DNA of 64,000 bases from Chrysomallon squamiferum (GCA_012295275.1 CM022676.1:62001-126000), one strand, 5' to 3'. Shown: positions 49,920-62,039, counted from the stretch's first letter. Notes: generated by a model from the sequence alone, not told the origin. Made by a program: numbers and translations.

Positions 49920-51372
49920 TTCTTATTTGAAAACTGACTGAATATATGATTTTCTCTCTGTGAAACGCAAATACTTTAATTTAGATGCTGATTCCTTTCT
50001 TTATGTGCGTAACATGTTGACTGACGCAGTTTAATTGTGTAACGGATAAGCTAACTGAATCCAGTTCTGCACATTGTAGGATTGTTATAGATGTAAAATG
50101 ACAATTCACAAACGGAAAAACAAACAAACATAAGAAACATATTAATTGTATCGATTATTTATGGCAGCCTAAACAAATAATATAATTATTTTCTAACAGC
50201 GCAGCTAACTTAATCCAACTGTCTGTATGATTCCAGATCTAATTGTTTGACAGTTAGAAGCAGATAATAATGGAATATACTTGTGTAACAGATTTTTGAA
50301 GTTCCGTTTATTAATGAATAGAACCACGACTAAAGAGAATGATGAGAATTTTAAATGTTTTATTATTTTCGTGTGGAATTTGGTCCGTTTCGTACTTCCG
50401 ATCATTCTGTAGATGGGAGACAAGGCCAGATTGGGACGTCTTGTAACATTTTAACCTCAAAACAAATCGGAACACAAAACTTAATAGTGGTTTAAAAGAA
50501 ATAATCATTTTTTACGAGCAATTTCAAATGCTTGAAATATACTGATTTTGCTATCGTCTTTTAATTATTAATGGTTAATGACACAGAGAGAAACTGGCCC
50601 AACCTACAGCGGGCTGTGGCAGGTTGGGTCACACTTGGGGGCTGCGATGCAGCTTACAGAAGATGAATACTTTCAAATAAACACAGGACTTGTGATTTAT
50701 TTCAAAATTACTTGAAATGCAATTGATAAACATTAAAATAAAATAAATAAATAAATGAGTAAATAAATAAATAAATAAATAAATCGGTTATAACATGTAA
50801 TGAAGGCAAAACGAAAGTGTTTATTGGCACAAACACGTGTGGAAAGTAACGTGCATTATTCTAAAACACATTTTTTTTTTACTTTTAGTTTTTATTTATT
50901 TATTTTTTATTTTTTTTATTTGTTTGCTCATCTAATGGATTAGTTGGAATAGAAAACAGTTTCATTAAAATAAGAAAGCAAAATGTACAGAAAATAAATG
51001 TAAAATATAATGACGCTACCAAAATTGGGTACATTTTGAGCCAGCTTGAAACAATGTATTATACACAAAATAAATACACTCAAGTACACTTAAATAAGTA
51101 CACAAGCAGAGTGAACAATCATAGCCAGATCTACAGCCTCTAGTATAACAAACGTTGATAATTTCCACCTTATTTTCGGCCTATGTAGTTGGGAATTTCT
51201 TCTGATTTAGATTACCAAGCTGCAAGACCGATTTTCTTAGCCTCCTAGGATCCAATAGGTGACGTTCCTAGTATATATTCGGTTAGTTTTGTGGGAAACA
51301 TTTTAACACTATGAAGTCAGCGGTAAATTTGGTTAATCAAGAAAAAATAAAGTCAAAAATTAAATACAAATA
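49920..51372. other. Non-coding sequence upstream of first-exon paralogue A
   Basis: No gene recognised. It holds the conserved upstream block to about 50060, a local repeat of the word gcagctaactgaatccag near 50050 and 50205, the hairpin at 50598, and an (AAAT)n tract at about 50733-50785. Short open frames here show no family features. Confidence 0.55.
50598..50628. other. Strong hairpin
   Basis: CCCAACCT (50598-50605) pairs with AGGTTGGG (50621-50628). An inner ACAG/CTGT stem, a CGGG loop and a three-base bulge lie between. It is GC-richer than its surroundings. It could be part of a small transposon or a structured RNA; no family is recognised. Confidence 0.6.
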
Positions 51373-51420
51373 AATAATAATAATAATAATAACAACAATA
51401 ACAACAACAACAACAACAGC

Positions 51421-51468
<48 letters not shown>

Positions 51469-51480
51469 AATAATAATAAT
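51373..51480. repeat. (AAT)n(AAC)n microsatellite
   Basis: A trinucleotide tract that switches from aat to aac and back. The Val/Ile-rich minus frame over it is an artefact. Confidence 0.92.
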
Positions 51481-51540
51481 GAATATAATTTCTACGCGGT
51501 TAATTCTTAGGTAACCTAATATGCCCATGTCTCAACATAC

Positions 51541-51830
51541 CCCTGCGATCTCCCTTATACATATGATATTATAGATTGATGTTAATAACATTGCAGCTTA
51601 GTCTTTTTCTTACTTTATTTGTCAGAACGTTATAATGCTGTTTTCGTTTTGCAGATATTTCCGTGTACATGTAATGGTGTACAAACGATACTCGAATAAC
51701 TAATATATCAAGTCTGTGCTTGTTTGTTATGTAGGTCAGATAAAAATAGTCTGTCACTGCTGCACGAGATACACAAACGTCTATCAGGGTGTTATTTACG
51801 AAGATCTGCAAAATACCTGTTAATACAGTG
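51541..51830. repeat. Diverged dispersed repeat, copy 1
   Basis: Matches 56500-56800 in the same orientation (shared gcagctt, atgtaggtca, gtcactg, gttattta, gatctg in order). It also matches 58585-58700 in reverse orientation. Differences between copies do not favour synonymous sites, so it is a DNA repeat and not a conserved exon, although an 80-residue minus frame spans it. Confidence 0.65.
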
Positions 51831-51921
51831 TCTTTTCATTAGTATAGAAATAGATAGGAAAATATGAAATGATTTATGTTTATCAAAATTCATGAGAGAC
51901 GATAAATAATAGCAACTATTC

Positions 51922-52130
51922 AATAACAAGAAGAACAACATCAACACCAACAACAACAATAATAATAACAATAACAACAACAACAACACCAACAACAACA
52001 ATAATAATTATAGTAATAATAACAATAGCAGTAATGGTGATGAAAATAATAATAATGATAATACTAATAACAACACTGATGATGATGATGATGATGATGA
52101 TGATAACAGTAATAATAACAATGAAGGTTA
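51922..52130. repeat. Compound (AAC)n(AAT)n(GAT)n microsatellite
   Basis: A long trinucleotide tract immediately upstream of the LINE fragment. It ends in a pure gatgat run near 52080-52102. Confidence 0.9.
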
Positions 52131-52179
52131 TCAGAACTATTTAGTTCTTTGAAAGTTAAGTTTTTCATCTTCTTCCTCT

Positions 52180-53705
52180 ACTTTAGTTACTATTACATAG
52201 GATTGAACATCGTGTATTGACACACCAGTGAAATACATGATGTATTATCTCAAGTTCAAGCAGGATTTGAGAAGGATTATTGTACAAGTGACCATATTTT
52301 GACACTATACGGATTAACTGAATTGATGAAAGCACGGAAGAATTTTTGTACGTTGATAGGACTTTGCTGAAAATTAATTCAAAATGGTAATTTATAATAT
52401 ATATACAAATATTAAGTCTTGTGTCATTGCACATACCTCATTAATAGACTATTTCCCGTGTTGTGTTGGTCTTAGACAAGGTAAAAATGTATCTCTTTTA
52501 CTATTCTCATTGTATCTCAGTGACATAGAAGACTTATTTAAAATGAATGAGTGTCGGAACATAAACATAAACGAATTGTTCAGTGATTCTTTGATACATA
52601 CTTCAGTTGTTACTTTTGTTTTACTTTATGCCAATGACACTGTACGCCTTGTAATTACCAATATATGTAAACATCTCTAAATGTTTTTGATTATAGCTGC
52701 ACTAAATGGAAACTAACAGTAAACTGGAAAATATTGAAAATCTTAATTTTTAATGGCAACCACAAATATTACCAGAAAGTGTTTTATCAAGAAAAATCAA
52801 AGCTTGATAATGTAGAAAGTTAGAAATATTTCGGTATCATGTTTCACTAATCGGATAGATTTACTGAGGAAATATGTTATAATTCACAAGCACAGAAGGC
52901 TACGTATTTCATTTTTCGACAAGAAAGATGTCATAATGTTTCCATCCAGTGTCTACTAAAATTATTTCACCAGTTCTGCTGATTGGTAGCGAAATTTGGG
53001 AATTCGAAAATGTGTCATTACTGAAACAAATATGTAACAGTTCAGGAAATTGTAAGGAAATCTACTCCAATGTACTTATTAAATGGAGAACTTGGACGTT
53101 ATCTAGCATTATATTACATATCAGTATTTACAATATTAGTGCTGTCATCGATAACTCGTCCAAAGCTTTAAATTATAAATTATTAAAAAATACTGTCGCA
53201 TTCGAGACATATTTAAACATTATAGAGAGGAAATATTGGTGCCCATTGTTAAGGTTCAGACTTTCAAATCTTCCTATTGAAACGGAAAGATGGAAAAATC
53301 ACAGCACTAGAAATCAGACTATGCCCATTGTGTAATAACTATGACATCCGAGATGAGTTTGATTATATATTTTTACATGTATGTTTTTAAGAATCGAAGA
53401 AATCGTTACAAACCATTTTTCTGTCAATCTAAACCAAGTATTTATAAGATTTATAAATTATTTAACTCTGAAAAAGCTGGTGTCCTGGAAAGTTGTCTGT
53501 CTTCTATAATCTAATCATGAATCTTTTTTCAAATCCTCTGGCTCTTATATTGATTATTGTGTATATTTTATTATTATGTACATTAGTTTAAATCCGCCAG
53601 CTTGTTGTTTTCTGTAATTGTTACAATTATATTAAATGCTTAGGAATGTATCCTCATATGCTGTAGACTTCGGCCTGAGTGTAAATAAACTTCAGTTCAG
53701 TTCAG
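52180..53705 (+). mobile_element. 5'-truncated, frameshifted LINE (non-LTR retrotransposon)
   Basis: Pieces of a reverse transcriptase lie in order but in different frames. QAGFEKDYCTSDHIFTLYGL (from 52257) ends at TGA 52368. Then come GLRQGKNVSLLLFSLYLSDI and a YAND box (52627-52638; the active-site motif is normally YADD). Then DYSCTKWKLTVN from 52689, then a thumb/C-terminal part (IGSEIWEFENV and RFRLSNLPIE within 52949-53335), and a Cys-rich RLCPLCNNYDIRDEFDYIF from 53316. The 3' end is three TTCAG repeats (53691-53705), a common LINE tail type. The 5' half (endonuclease) is absent. Several frameshifts, stops and the D-to-N change mean it is dead. Clade not assigned. Confidence 0.85.
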
Positions 53706-53817
53706 CTATTAAAATGTTGTGAAGTATATTCATACCAAATTGTAATCGTGAACAGAGACAAAGGTAAAGCATATTTCTGAAAATTAAATAGGTTTACCTT
53801 TGTTTACCGAGAACGTC

Positions 53818-53818
53818 A

Positions 53819-53849
<31 letters not shown>

Positions 53850-53900
53850 GAGATACAACTAGTAGAAATAAAATAAATAAATAATAATATAATATAATAT
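53818..53900. repeat. (AAT)n / (AAAT)n simple repeat
   Basis: Short AAT and AAAT tracts downstream of the LINE, with no coding signal. Confidence 0.85.
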
Positions 53901-54360
53901 TGTATAATCTAATGTAATGTCATAATAACAACAACAATGATAGTGTGTTCTCGTGTCTTCTTACAGACAGTCACAATTTTTCAGAATCTATGCATAGTTT
54001 TAGTTATTTCACACCCGCGTCTACATCTGTAACTGTATACGTAGAATTTAAAAACTCTCACAGAAAATAGTTAATTACTGCTACGCGACAGCTAGATATT
54101 TGCCAGTAGTTTATCACAAACTGGGTATGGAAATACTTTGCTGAATCACTCAAACTTCTCGCTCTGCTGGACGTCAACAAACACTATCAAACATTGACTA
54201 AGATACAGAGTACAGTGGGGCAACTCACACTTAACAGGAATGTATCCTTCCACTGAAGAAAATTACAGCGTATAACAAACATTATAACATAGAGATAATC
54301 AAGAAAATACAAACACGCTTAAGGGTAAACAAATTCCACACTTACAAAACTTAAAAAAAG

Positions 54361-54368
54361 ATATATAA

Positions 54369-54415
<47 letters not shown>

Positions 54416-54420
54416 TAATA
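54361..54420. repeat. (AAAT)n(AAT)n microsatellite
   Basis: A clean AAAT run followed by AAT, inside duplication unit 2. Confidence 0.92.
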
Positions 54421-55414
54421 AAGTTATAATATAGGTACTTCATATAAATATAATCTTTTAAAACTGTTATTATTGTTAAACTGTTTTCAAATGAGAAATT
54501 TTTGCTTGAAGTAATTGTATATCAGCAGCAAGTATCACAACAACAACAATATTTTAAAACTGAAGAAGCAGTAATAAATACGTCATATAATTATACTCTA
54601 TTAAAGCTGTTTCATTATCGATGAACTCTTTATAAAAACGAGAACTTCCTGTTTGAAGTAGTTTTGTTTTTCGACGCAATTTCTCAATAACAAACAAAAA
54701 ATCCTCTGCTCGTGAATACGTGACTGAAGTCATATAGTGCACGGTTTTTCGCTTCTTCGGTTCTTAGGTGTCACTTCATAGATTATAACAAAAATATGTC
54801 TGAAGTCCATTCAATGGCAAAGTCAGCCCCCAGAAGAAAAAAAAATAACGATCTTCTTTTTTAGCCGTATTCTACCGGCGTGCATTTCTGTATTATTTAA
54901 TCTCTAAAAGTGTGAAAACGGACATTTTGTGGTCAGCATATCCATTTTAAGTGCATTTTACTCCTAAACTCCAAATAGTATATCTTGTGTTATAGGTAAC
55001 ATCTTGAACTTTAATTTTCACTTAAGGCCATTTCAAGGTAAAACAAAAGGTGAAAATGCTGCATTTGGGATCCTCACCAAATTGTTTCCAATAAAACAAA
55101 GTGGTAGTTTTGCCCATTTCTGACCAAAACGTTATAATTCCTGAGCCAGTAATATTAAGCTAGTTATACAAATACCATCCAACATATGTAATTCCAGCTG
55201 TGAATCTTTTGTCAGTGCAGACTTAAACATTATTCAACTGACGATTCTCATATTTCCATGCTTCACAGATTCCCAATTTTAAATGAAATGAACAATAACG
55301 CACATGACGTGTTCATTAAATTCAGTGTAACAGATATTCTTGCAGTTTTGCTATGATTTGTTTTTTAAAACAAATATAATAGTCGGTTTCAAAGAACTAA
55401 ATGTACCTGATTAC

Positions 55415-55640
55415 CTTCATTATTGTTGTTATTATTACTATTATTATTATCATCATCATCGTCATCATCATCATCATCATCGATGTTGTTATTAGTATTA
55501 TGACTATTATTATTATCATCATCACCATTATTGTTATTGTTATTATTAATATAATTATTATTGTTGTTGGTGTTGTTGTTGGTGTTATTGTTATTATAAT
55601 TGTTGTTGTTGTTGATGACGTTGTTGTTGTTGTTATTGAA
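55415..55640. repeat. (ATT)n(ATC)n(GTT)n compound microsatellite
   Basis: A long mixed trinucleotide tract next to first-exon paralogue B. The Ile/Val-rich + frame is only the repeat. Confidence 0.92.
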
Positions 55641-55771
55641 TAGTTGCTATTAGTTCGGTAGACTACTAGATTTAATCCAGAACTTACTGTGTGTGCATAT
55701 TAATTAATTTATTATTACTATTGGATATATCACTCCTAATAACTATATACCATAAAAATAGTATGACATAC

Positions 55772-55826
55772 CTGAAATGACTGTAGGCATAACAATATAA
55801 ATCCATACATATGGAAAATATGACAT
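55772..55826 (-). CDS. First-exon paralogue B, intact signal-peptide exon
   Basis: ATG at 55826 gives MSYFPYVWIYIVMPTVIS plus one base, then a strong donor TCAG|GTATGT. The 55-bp exon ends in phase 1, as required by the first SRCR acceptor at 48026, about 7.7 kb downstream; splicing there would give ...[11 protein letters not shown]. It looks like a secretory signal. It is the only one of three paralogous exons with both frame and donor intact. No closer phase 1 partner exon was recognised downstream, and the LINE lies in the intervening DNA. It may be a distal alternative start of the SRCR gene or the remnant of a lost neighbour gene. Confidence 0.5.
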
Positions 55827-55944
55827 GTCTTTATCAAAAACTGAATAGATCAGTCTGTCTCCATCAAACGCAACTAGTTTAATTCAGATCCTCCTTCCTA
55901 GCTTTATGTACATTGCACGTTGACTGATGCAGTTAAGTTGGTAA

Positions 55945-57360
55945 CCGCACACCTGTTTGCTCTTAGTAACTGAAATGGAACATATGACACAGATGAACAA
56001 AAAAGTATTGTTATCAAGAGCAGTGAAGAAAACCTCTCTTTGTATAGTCTGTCTACCTGCCTTTCTATATATCTTGATCTCTACATCTATCTATCTCTAT
56101 TTATTTGTTCAGAATCATTTGGCATTATGTATATTTCAGATACGTAGATACCTGTGTGAAAGTGTCTAAATGTAATTGCACGAGTTTGTACGAGTCTGTG
56201 CGAGTGTGCGTGTGTGTGCGTGTGTGTGTCTAATTATGAGATTTGTATATGTGTGTGTTTAGCTATTCTGTTCTGAACTTCTATACTGATTGAGTTAATT
56301 TTGAATAAATATCTTTAGTGTCTTGAATATTGTACAGAGAAATAATTAGTTTGTAACTATCGCAGAATCACATTATAAGAGATTTATCAACACAGGCGCG
56401 TTCTGAAACTGTTATCAACATGCATTAACCATTAAACAGTTACTGAATTCCATTTTAGTATAATCCTATCTGTTCAGTTTAGTACTTAAAAGTTTCGATG
56501 ATGATTCTATATATAGATATGACTACTGTAGATTAACGTTAATTATTTGCAGCTTCGTCGTTTTCTTGTTTTATATTTCAGAACATTGTGGCAAGATAAT
56601 TTTAAAATATTGGTTTCATTTTTCAAATACATCATAGTGCTCCGACGATATTCACATGACGAGTATAAATTTAAAGGGAAGAAATGAGCGTTCTTTTTTT
56701 TCTTTTTTTTATGTAGGTCACATAAAAATGCTGTGTCACTGATACACGGTACACACAAAAGTATATCTGGCTGTTATTTACCATGATCTGAAAAGTGTGT
56801 TTGGCTACCGCACACCTGTTTCAAAGCTTTTAGTAGATAAAATGGATTGTATGACATATATGAAAGAAAACGTACTGTTAGGAATAGTGAAGAAAACGAT
56901 TCATTGTGGTAGTATTTCTCTATTTATCTTTAGCTATATCTAGCTAAATGTCTGTTTGTGTATTCAAAACACATTACGTATCCTTCAAAAACGCAAGCTA
57001 AAATGTCCGTAGATACTTGTGTAAGTGTCTAAATCTGATTGCAGAGAGTGTGTGTATGTGTGTGTGGTTGTGGCTAATTTTGTCAACAATGATTTGTATA
57101 TGTGTATGTTTAGTTACAAATATTTTGTACTGAACTTCTATACTGATTCAGTTAATTTTAATAAATTCGACAGCGAATAAATACCTTAGTTCCTTGCATA
57201 TTGTAATAATTCGTTTCTAACTATCGCAGAATCCTATTGTTAGTGATTTATCAACACAGGCACATTCTGAAGCTGTTATCGACATGCATTAACAATTAAA
57301 CAATTAATGAATTTATGATAGTATAATCTGCTCAGTTATAATGAAAATATATCTTGCCAA
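55945..57360. repeat. Local tandem repeat of about 0.6-0.9 kb
   Basis: Two diverged copies, 55945-56811 and 56812-57360. Shared landmarks in order are accgcacacctgttt, gtgaagaaaac, tttgtatatgtgt, actgaacttctatactgatt, ctatcgcagaatc, gatttatcaacacaggc and atgcattaac. One further copy lies in unit 3 (61880-62900). Confidence 0.75.
56500..56800. repeat. Diverged dispersed repeat, copy 2
   Basis: Same block as 51541-51830. A poly-T/poly-A stretch near 56693-56710 interrupts the similarity. Confidence 0.65.
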
Positions 57361-57960
57361 ATGATTATTATAATTATGAATGGATGTGAAATGTATCTAA
57401 AAATTATTCATCGCTACAATATAGTTGTGAATGTTTCAAGTTTTTATTTAAAAAAAAAAACACCGTCTTATCTGTCTTCTATCAAGGTGACGTGTTTCAT
57501 GTGCAGTGGTCTGTGTTGTTATGTCAGTGGTAAAGCGCTCGTTACAGTTTGACTGCTACTAATAGAAATATTACAGGTGGTGTGTGACTCCGGGATACCT
57601 GTTCATTATCTTTGTGCTAAAATTCTTCACTTCTCTCTTAGTCATGGGATTTTACACACCATTATTAAGTATCCTCTTTGTTCATTTCCTTGACTATTTT
57701 GAAGAGAAATTAATTCCGCTCCAAGCGGCATCATCTTCAAGAACAGAATTAATGACTGGTTTTCGTACAGTATGACATTTAACTCTTTCCTAGAGAGGTA
57801 AAGATAATTCACGATGAGAATTACGAATATGGAATTAATAATTATACACCAGTCAACCCGTGATCTCTAAACTTAAGTCATCAAATCCCATGCATTAAAA
57901 TGCTTTTGCCATCACAGCAGTTCACCCTATATTACTTCGTTTATGTCACAGGAATAAAAG

Positions 57961-58584
57961 TAACTTGAGTCACACATAATTATATATCCGTATTTTACTT
58001 ATACTTGGTTTCCAGTCTGAATTATGAGTGGTATACAAATTTCACCTTTAACCAAACGGCAAACGTTTATTTGTACAACTAAGGATTTCATATAATTTTG
58101 AAATAAGGTATAAGGTCCCTGTTATTTTGATGTAACATCCTTCATGCACATATTTCTGATTACCCATCAAGCCACATATATCCCTGGTTTATTTTCTCTC
58201 TAAGACTAAATAGATTTGGTCATTGTCAATCTCTTACACAGGGCCTAGTTTTTGTAGTACCCCGCTAGCAATCAGGGCAGTTGTAATTAAATCGAACCGG
58301 TCGGAATCCTGGTACCATGGAATTGTCCTAATGGTGGATCAGCCAAAATGAAAAAAAAAAAAAACAATTTCCAAGTATGAATACTACATTTATTTATTTA
58401 TTTAGGTAAAATCATAAATGTTCACATACAGACATACACACATATACATTCACACATAAAAACAAATATACATATACACATTTAAAAACATAAACACACA
58501 TACACATAAGCACATACATACCAGTTGATCGACGTAAATCAGTCTCTTAGAATAGTCTGTCTTGCTCTAACCTACAGTAACAGT
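57961..58584. other. Non-coding stretch
   Basis: Nothing recognised except a poly-A at about 58351-58363 and a (CACATA)-type tract at about 58420-58520. The sequence around 58250-58330 is slightly GC-richer and could be an old small repeat. Confidence 0.5.
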
Positions 58585-58700
58585 AGATCCTGTTTAAGGT
58601 TTGATCCTCGTAAATAACACTGGGTATACTTTACTGTAGCTCATGTATCAGTGACACGCGCTTTGTATCTGACCTACATAACAAACAAACCGACACTTTA
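58585..58700. repeat. Diverged dispersed repeat, inverted copy
   Basis: The reverse complement of part of 51700-51815 (tcgtaaataacac, atcagtgacac, ctgacctacataacaaacaa). The opposite orientation implies transposition or an inversion. Confidence 0.65.
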
Positions 58701-59160
58701 CAAACGTTTAGTTTTACATGCTGACGAGTTTCATCACAAAACAAGGACCAGTATACTGAAATATTGGACGGGAGGGGGGTGGACATTTAAAAATATCTTT
58801 AAGTAAGCTGTAATTTTTAACTGTAATTGTTAACAAGAAAACAAGAAGGTTAAATGAAATTAATCCGTATTAATATATAACCTTTAATATTATCTTATCT
58901 ACATTCATTCATATTTTATTTTTAATAAACACTCCTACCATTATATAGTTTGCATTTGTGTTGTTAAATGCGAGAAAGGGTATACCAGACAAATCCAAAT
59001 ATATTTTCATAGTGGGGACAAACGCCTCGCTTGGACATGCCATAAGCAGATTAAAATAAAATATATTTAACTATAGCAACCAAAGTTATAAAGCCAAAGT
59101 CGTCAAGTTACCATCTATCCAATCTAACAGCAGACATATAATTAATTAAAATACCTAAAT
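58701..59160. other. Non-coding stretch
   Basis: No gene or clear repeat seen. A ggaggggggtgg run occurs near 58771. Confidence 0.45.
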
Positions 59161-59161
59161 A

Positions 59162-59321
59162 CATTAATACGTAAAGTTATGAGCCGGCTCCAATTAATGG
59201 GTATGCGTCTATTAAGGACCGCTGTAGACAAAAGATGTCTTATCCGGAGTAAATTGATTACGGCAATAATACTGACAACTATTATAATCCTAAACGCATT
59301 AATACGTAACAATATGAGCCG
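59162..59321. repeat. Short direct repeat 135 bp apart
   Basis: The word cattaatacgtaa followed by tatgagccg occurs at 59162 and 59297. The sequence between is somewhat GC-richer than its surroundings. It may belong to the same element as the repeats at 59476 and 59837. Confidence 0.5.
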
Positions 59322-59475
59322 AGTGCTATAAAATAACGCACAGACCAGTGTCCAGTGCGACGGACACGCCCGCTGACCTCTCATAAATCGTGCCCGTCGT
59401 AGATGTGCTTCACAACAACTTGCTCTGATTAGCACGTTCATGTTTTTACTTCACTTCACAGTGTCCAGTTACAAT

Positions 59476-59893
59476 GCACTTGGCTGACCAGCAATAAACA
59501 CTTCGGAAATCGGCTAATCTCTCTTTCATTTTTATATTCAGATAAATAACTTTAAACTATATTTGTTATAAAATGCAATTTATTACATGTCGTTGGCGCC
59601 ACAGGAACACGCGTAATATGTACTAATATTACAAATTGTTATTAACTACATGTACAATAGTAAACGCAGTATGCATTGAAACATTATATACACAATTTAA
59701 CTAATGCAGTTATTTACTGTTACCTGTGTATACAGCAATTATGCATACTTAATATATATGTATGAATTAATTTTATGTAGACCTCATATATTGTTACAAC
59801 ATGTATATAATATGTATTCTGTGTAAAAAGGACAACGCACTTGGCTAAACACTTCGGAACTCGGCTCATCTCTCTTTCATTTTTGTGTTTAGA
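59476..59893. repeat. Direct repeats of about 60 bp flanking a 0.3-kb spacer
   Basis: gcacttggct ... acacttcgga ... atctctctttcattttt occurs at 59476-59543 and again at 59837-59893. The first copy has a 9-bp insert. The arrangement could be terminal direct repeats of a small non-autonomous element or a plain local duplication. Confidence 0.6.
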
Positions 59894-60120
59894 CTGGACA
59901 CCATTGCTCCCAGACTGCATTCCCCAAAGTATTTATGTAGTAAATAATAATAACCAAGGACAAAATATAAACACGGTCATAATAACTTGTTTATTATCAA
60001 AATATGTTTACACGTTTATGTCGAATTTTCGTTTATGTAACATATCGTCTAAAACTGATACAAATTTTCATTGATAACCGAGATAGCTATTTATATATTT
60101 TTTTAAATATAAATAAATAA

Positions 60121-60126
<6 letters not shown>

Positions 60127-60185
<59 letters not shown>

Positions 60186-60296
60186 TAGTAATAGTAACAG
60201 TAATAATATTAATAATAATAATAATAATAATAGTAATAATAGTAATAATAATAGTAATAATAATAATAATACTATAAATAATAACAACAGCAATAA
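60127..60296. repeat. (AAT)n(AGT) microsatellite
   Basis: A long AAT tract with scattered AGT and AAC variants, just before duplication unit 3. Confidence 0.93.
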
Positions 60297-61755
60297 TTAT
60301 GTATTCGTTAATTCTTGTAAACAGTCATGATTGTTCAGAATACAAAGCATAGTTTTAGTTATTTCACACCGGCAGTTTCGTGTAAAGCTGTATAAGTACA
60401 ATTTAACAACTCTCAGAGAAAGTAATTATACTGTGTCTGAAAATTGTTTTTAAAATGTTCTGTCGGCTGTGAACTGTTTACGTATTGATGGCTAGGTTTC
60501 GATTAGTATGTAGATGAAATTCTAATAATTGAATGTTTCTTATTTAGGTCAGGAAACGACTTTCTGACAATACCGACAACATCAACAACAACGATAAGAA
60601 TAATAATAAGCAAAAGAAAGAAAACCAACGAAAAGAAACAGAAGAAAATATAATAATATCTGTACGTCATATAATTATAATTCCTTAAAACTGATATTAT
60701 TATTAATTATTTTCAGATGATAAATATATGTTATATCAACAGTAACAACAACAGCAAAAAACAACAACAACAACAAAATAACAATATTAGAGATAACAAA
60801 AACGCTTCAACAACAACACTAATAGTAACATAGATATATAATCCCATAAAGCTGTTTCGTTATTGTTGAACTCTTTCGAAATGACAACTTCCTTCTTGAA
60901 GTATTTTTGTGTATCAGTGTAATTTCTCTTGTTACTAAAAATCATTTACTTGTGAAAACGTGACTGAAGTCATATATGTTACAAGTCACGTTTCTTCTGT
61001 TCTTATGTGTCACTTCCTAGCGGTGAAAGTCAAATAAAAATTTAAAAGAAAACGTGATATTCGTTACTGGAATACTGATATTTCTTTCTTTATTTTCTTT
61101 TTTCTTTTTCATGGTGGAGCAGTTCAATACGTACAGTCATAAACCAGTAAGAACGATACAACTACAGGACCAGATGTGATAATCTCAACAATAAACAATA
61201 AATATTTCAAATTATAATAAAACATTGCTCAGATGCATTCCGAGTTAAATTCCACACACACACACACACCAAAAAATTAAACTTGACAGTCTTAGATTTT
61301 ACATAACATTTTCTAGTCAGCGGGTTTACCATATGCTGTAGGTAACATCCTGGAATTTAATTTTCAGTTCAGGTCATTTGAAGGTCGCATGGGTCACAAA
61401 GTCAAATTCATGATTGAAACAAAGAGTGAAAATGTTACAAAATTGTGTTGCACCTAGTAAAGATATTGATCAAATTAGTTTTCCAGTGGAATAATTTTTT
61501 AAGAATCGACCCAAGAAAATATCATGGTCTGATACAGCACATCAGAACAATATCATGAACAATAACACACAAATATGACGTTGTTAATAGATTCAAACGA
61601 GAAGATATTATTGGAATTTTGCTACGATTTGTTCTTTTAAAAGAAATGAAATAATCGGTTGACTCTTAGATTTAATCGTATTATTTACTATTGTCATTAT
61701 TATTCAGTATTTCATTCTTAATAACTATATATATATATATAGAAAGAAAGAAAGA

Positions 61756-61758
61756 CAT
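61756..61758 (-). pseudogene. First-exon paralogue C, truncated
   Basis: The ATG aligns with paralogues A and B and starts MSFFLSIYIYIV. The sequence then runs through a TA repeat straight into what is intron in copy B. The end of the exon and its donor are gone. The reading frame continues to a stop near 61681 without a splice site. The upstream flank is still similar to the other two copies. Confidence 0.55.
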
Positions 61759-62039
61759 TTCGTTTTTAAAAACTGAAAGGACCTGTCTGTTTCTGTCAAG
61801 CACAACTATTTTAATTTAGATCCTGATCCTTATTTTCATATACATAGCACACTGACTGACGCTATTTATTTTGTAACCGCACTCAGGTTTCAAAGAGTTG
61901 TTGTTAGCTGGTGGTACGGAACGTATGACATAGATAAAGAAACAATATTAAGAATAGCGAAGAAAACCTATCTATCTCTCTGTCGTCTATCTATATACCT
62001 CTCTTTATGTGTGTGTGTTTAAGTGTGATTGTGTGTGTC

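Larger units (their letters stand above)
53967..57960. repeat. Segmental duplication unit 2
   Basis: This unit corresponds in order to 60321-63310. Matching landmarks are acagtca...tttcagaat (53967 and 60321), acgtcatataattata, aacgtgactgaagtcatat, taggtaacatc, the first-exon paralogue (55826 and 61758), the gtatgacaca/gtatgacata block, and ttccttgactattt (about 57690 and 63060). Offsets shrink from 6354 to about 5.4 kb because of internal indels. Divergence is substantial, so the duplication is old. A shorter relative of the first-exon part lies at 49.86-50.06 kb. Confidence 0.75.

Noticed and set aside
51569-51811. An 80-residue minus-strand frame that aligns without gaps to the block at 56.7-56.8 kb, with a splice acceptor-like TTGCAG before it
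   Set aside because: Over the aligned codons nearly all changes are non-synonymous, the third (inverted) copy is frameshifted, and the phase does not fit the nearby phase 1 first exons.
59142-59441. A 99-residue Arg/Leu-rich minus frame
   Set aside because: It spans a short direct repeat (59162 and 59297), has no recognised domain or splice context, and the two repeat copies have diverged.
60087-60293. Poly-Leu frame
   Set aside because: Translation of an (AAT)n microsatellite. The same applies to the frames at 47631-47852, 51337-51528, 51792-52001 and 55401-55643.
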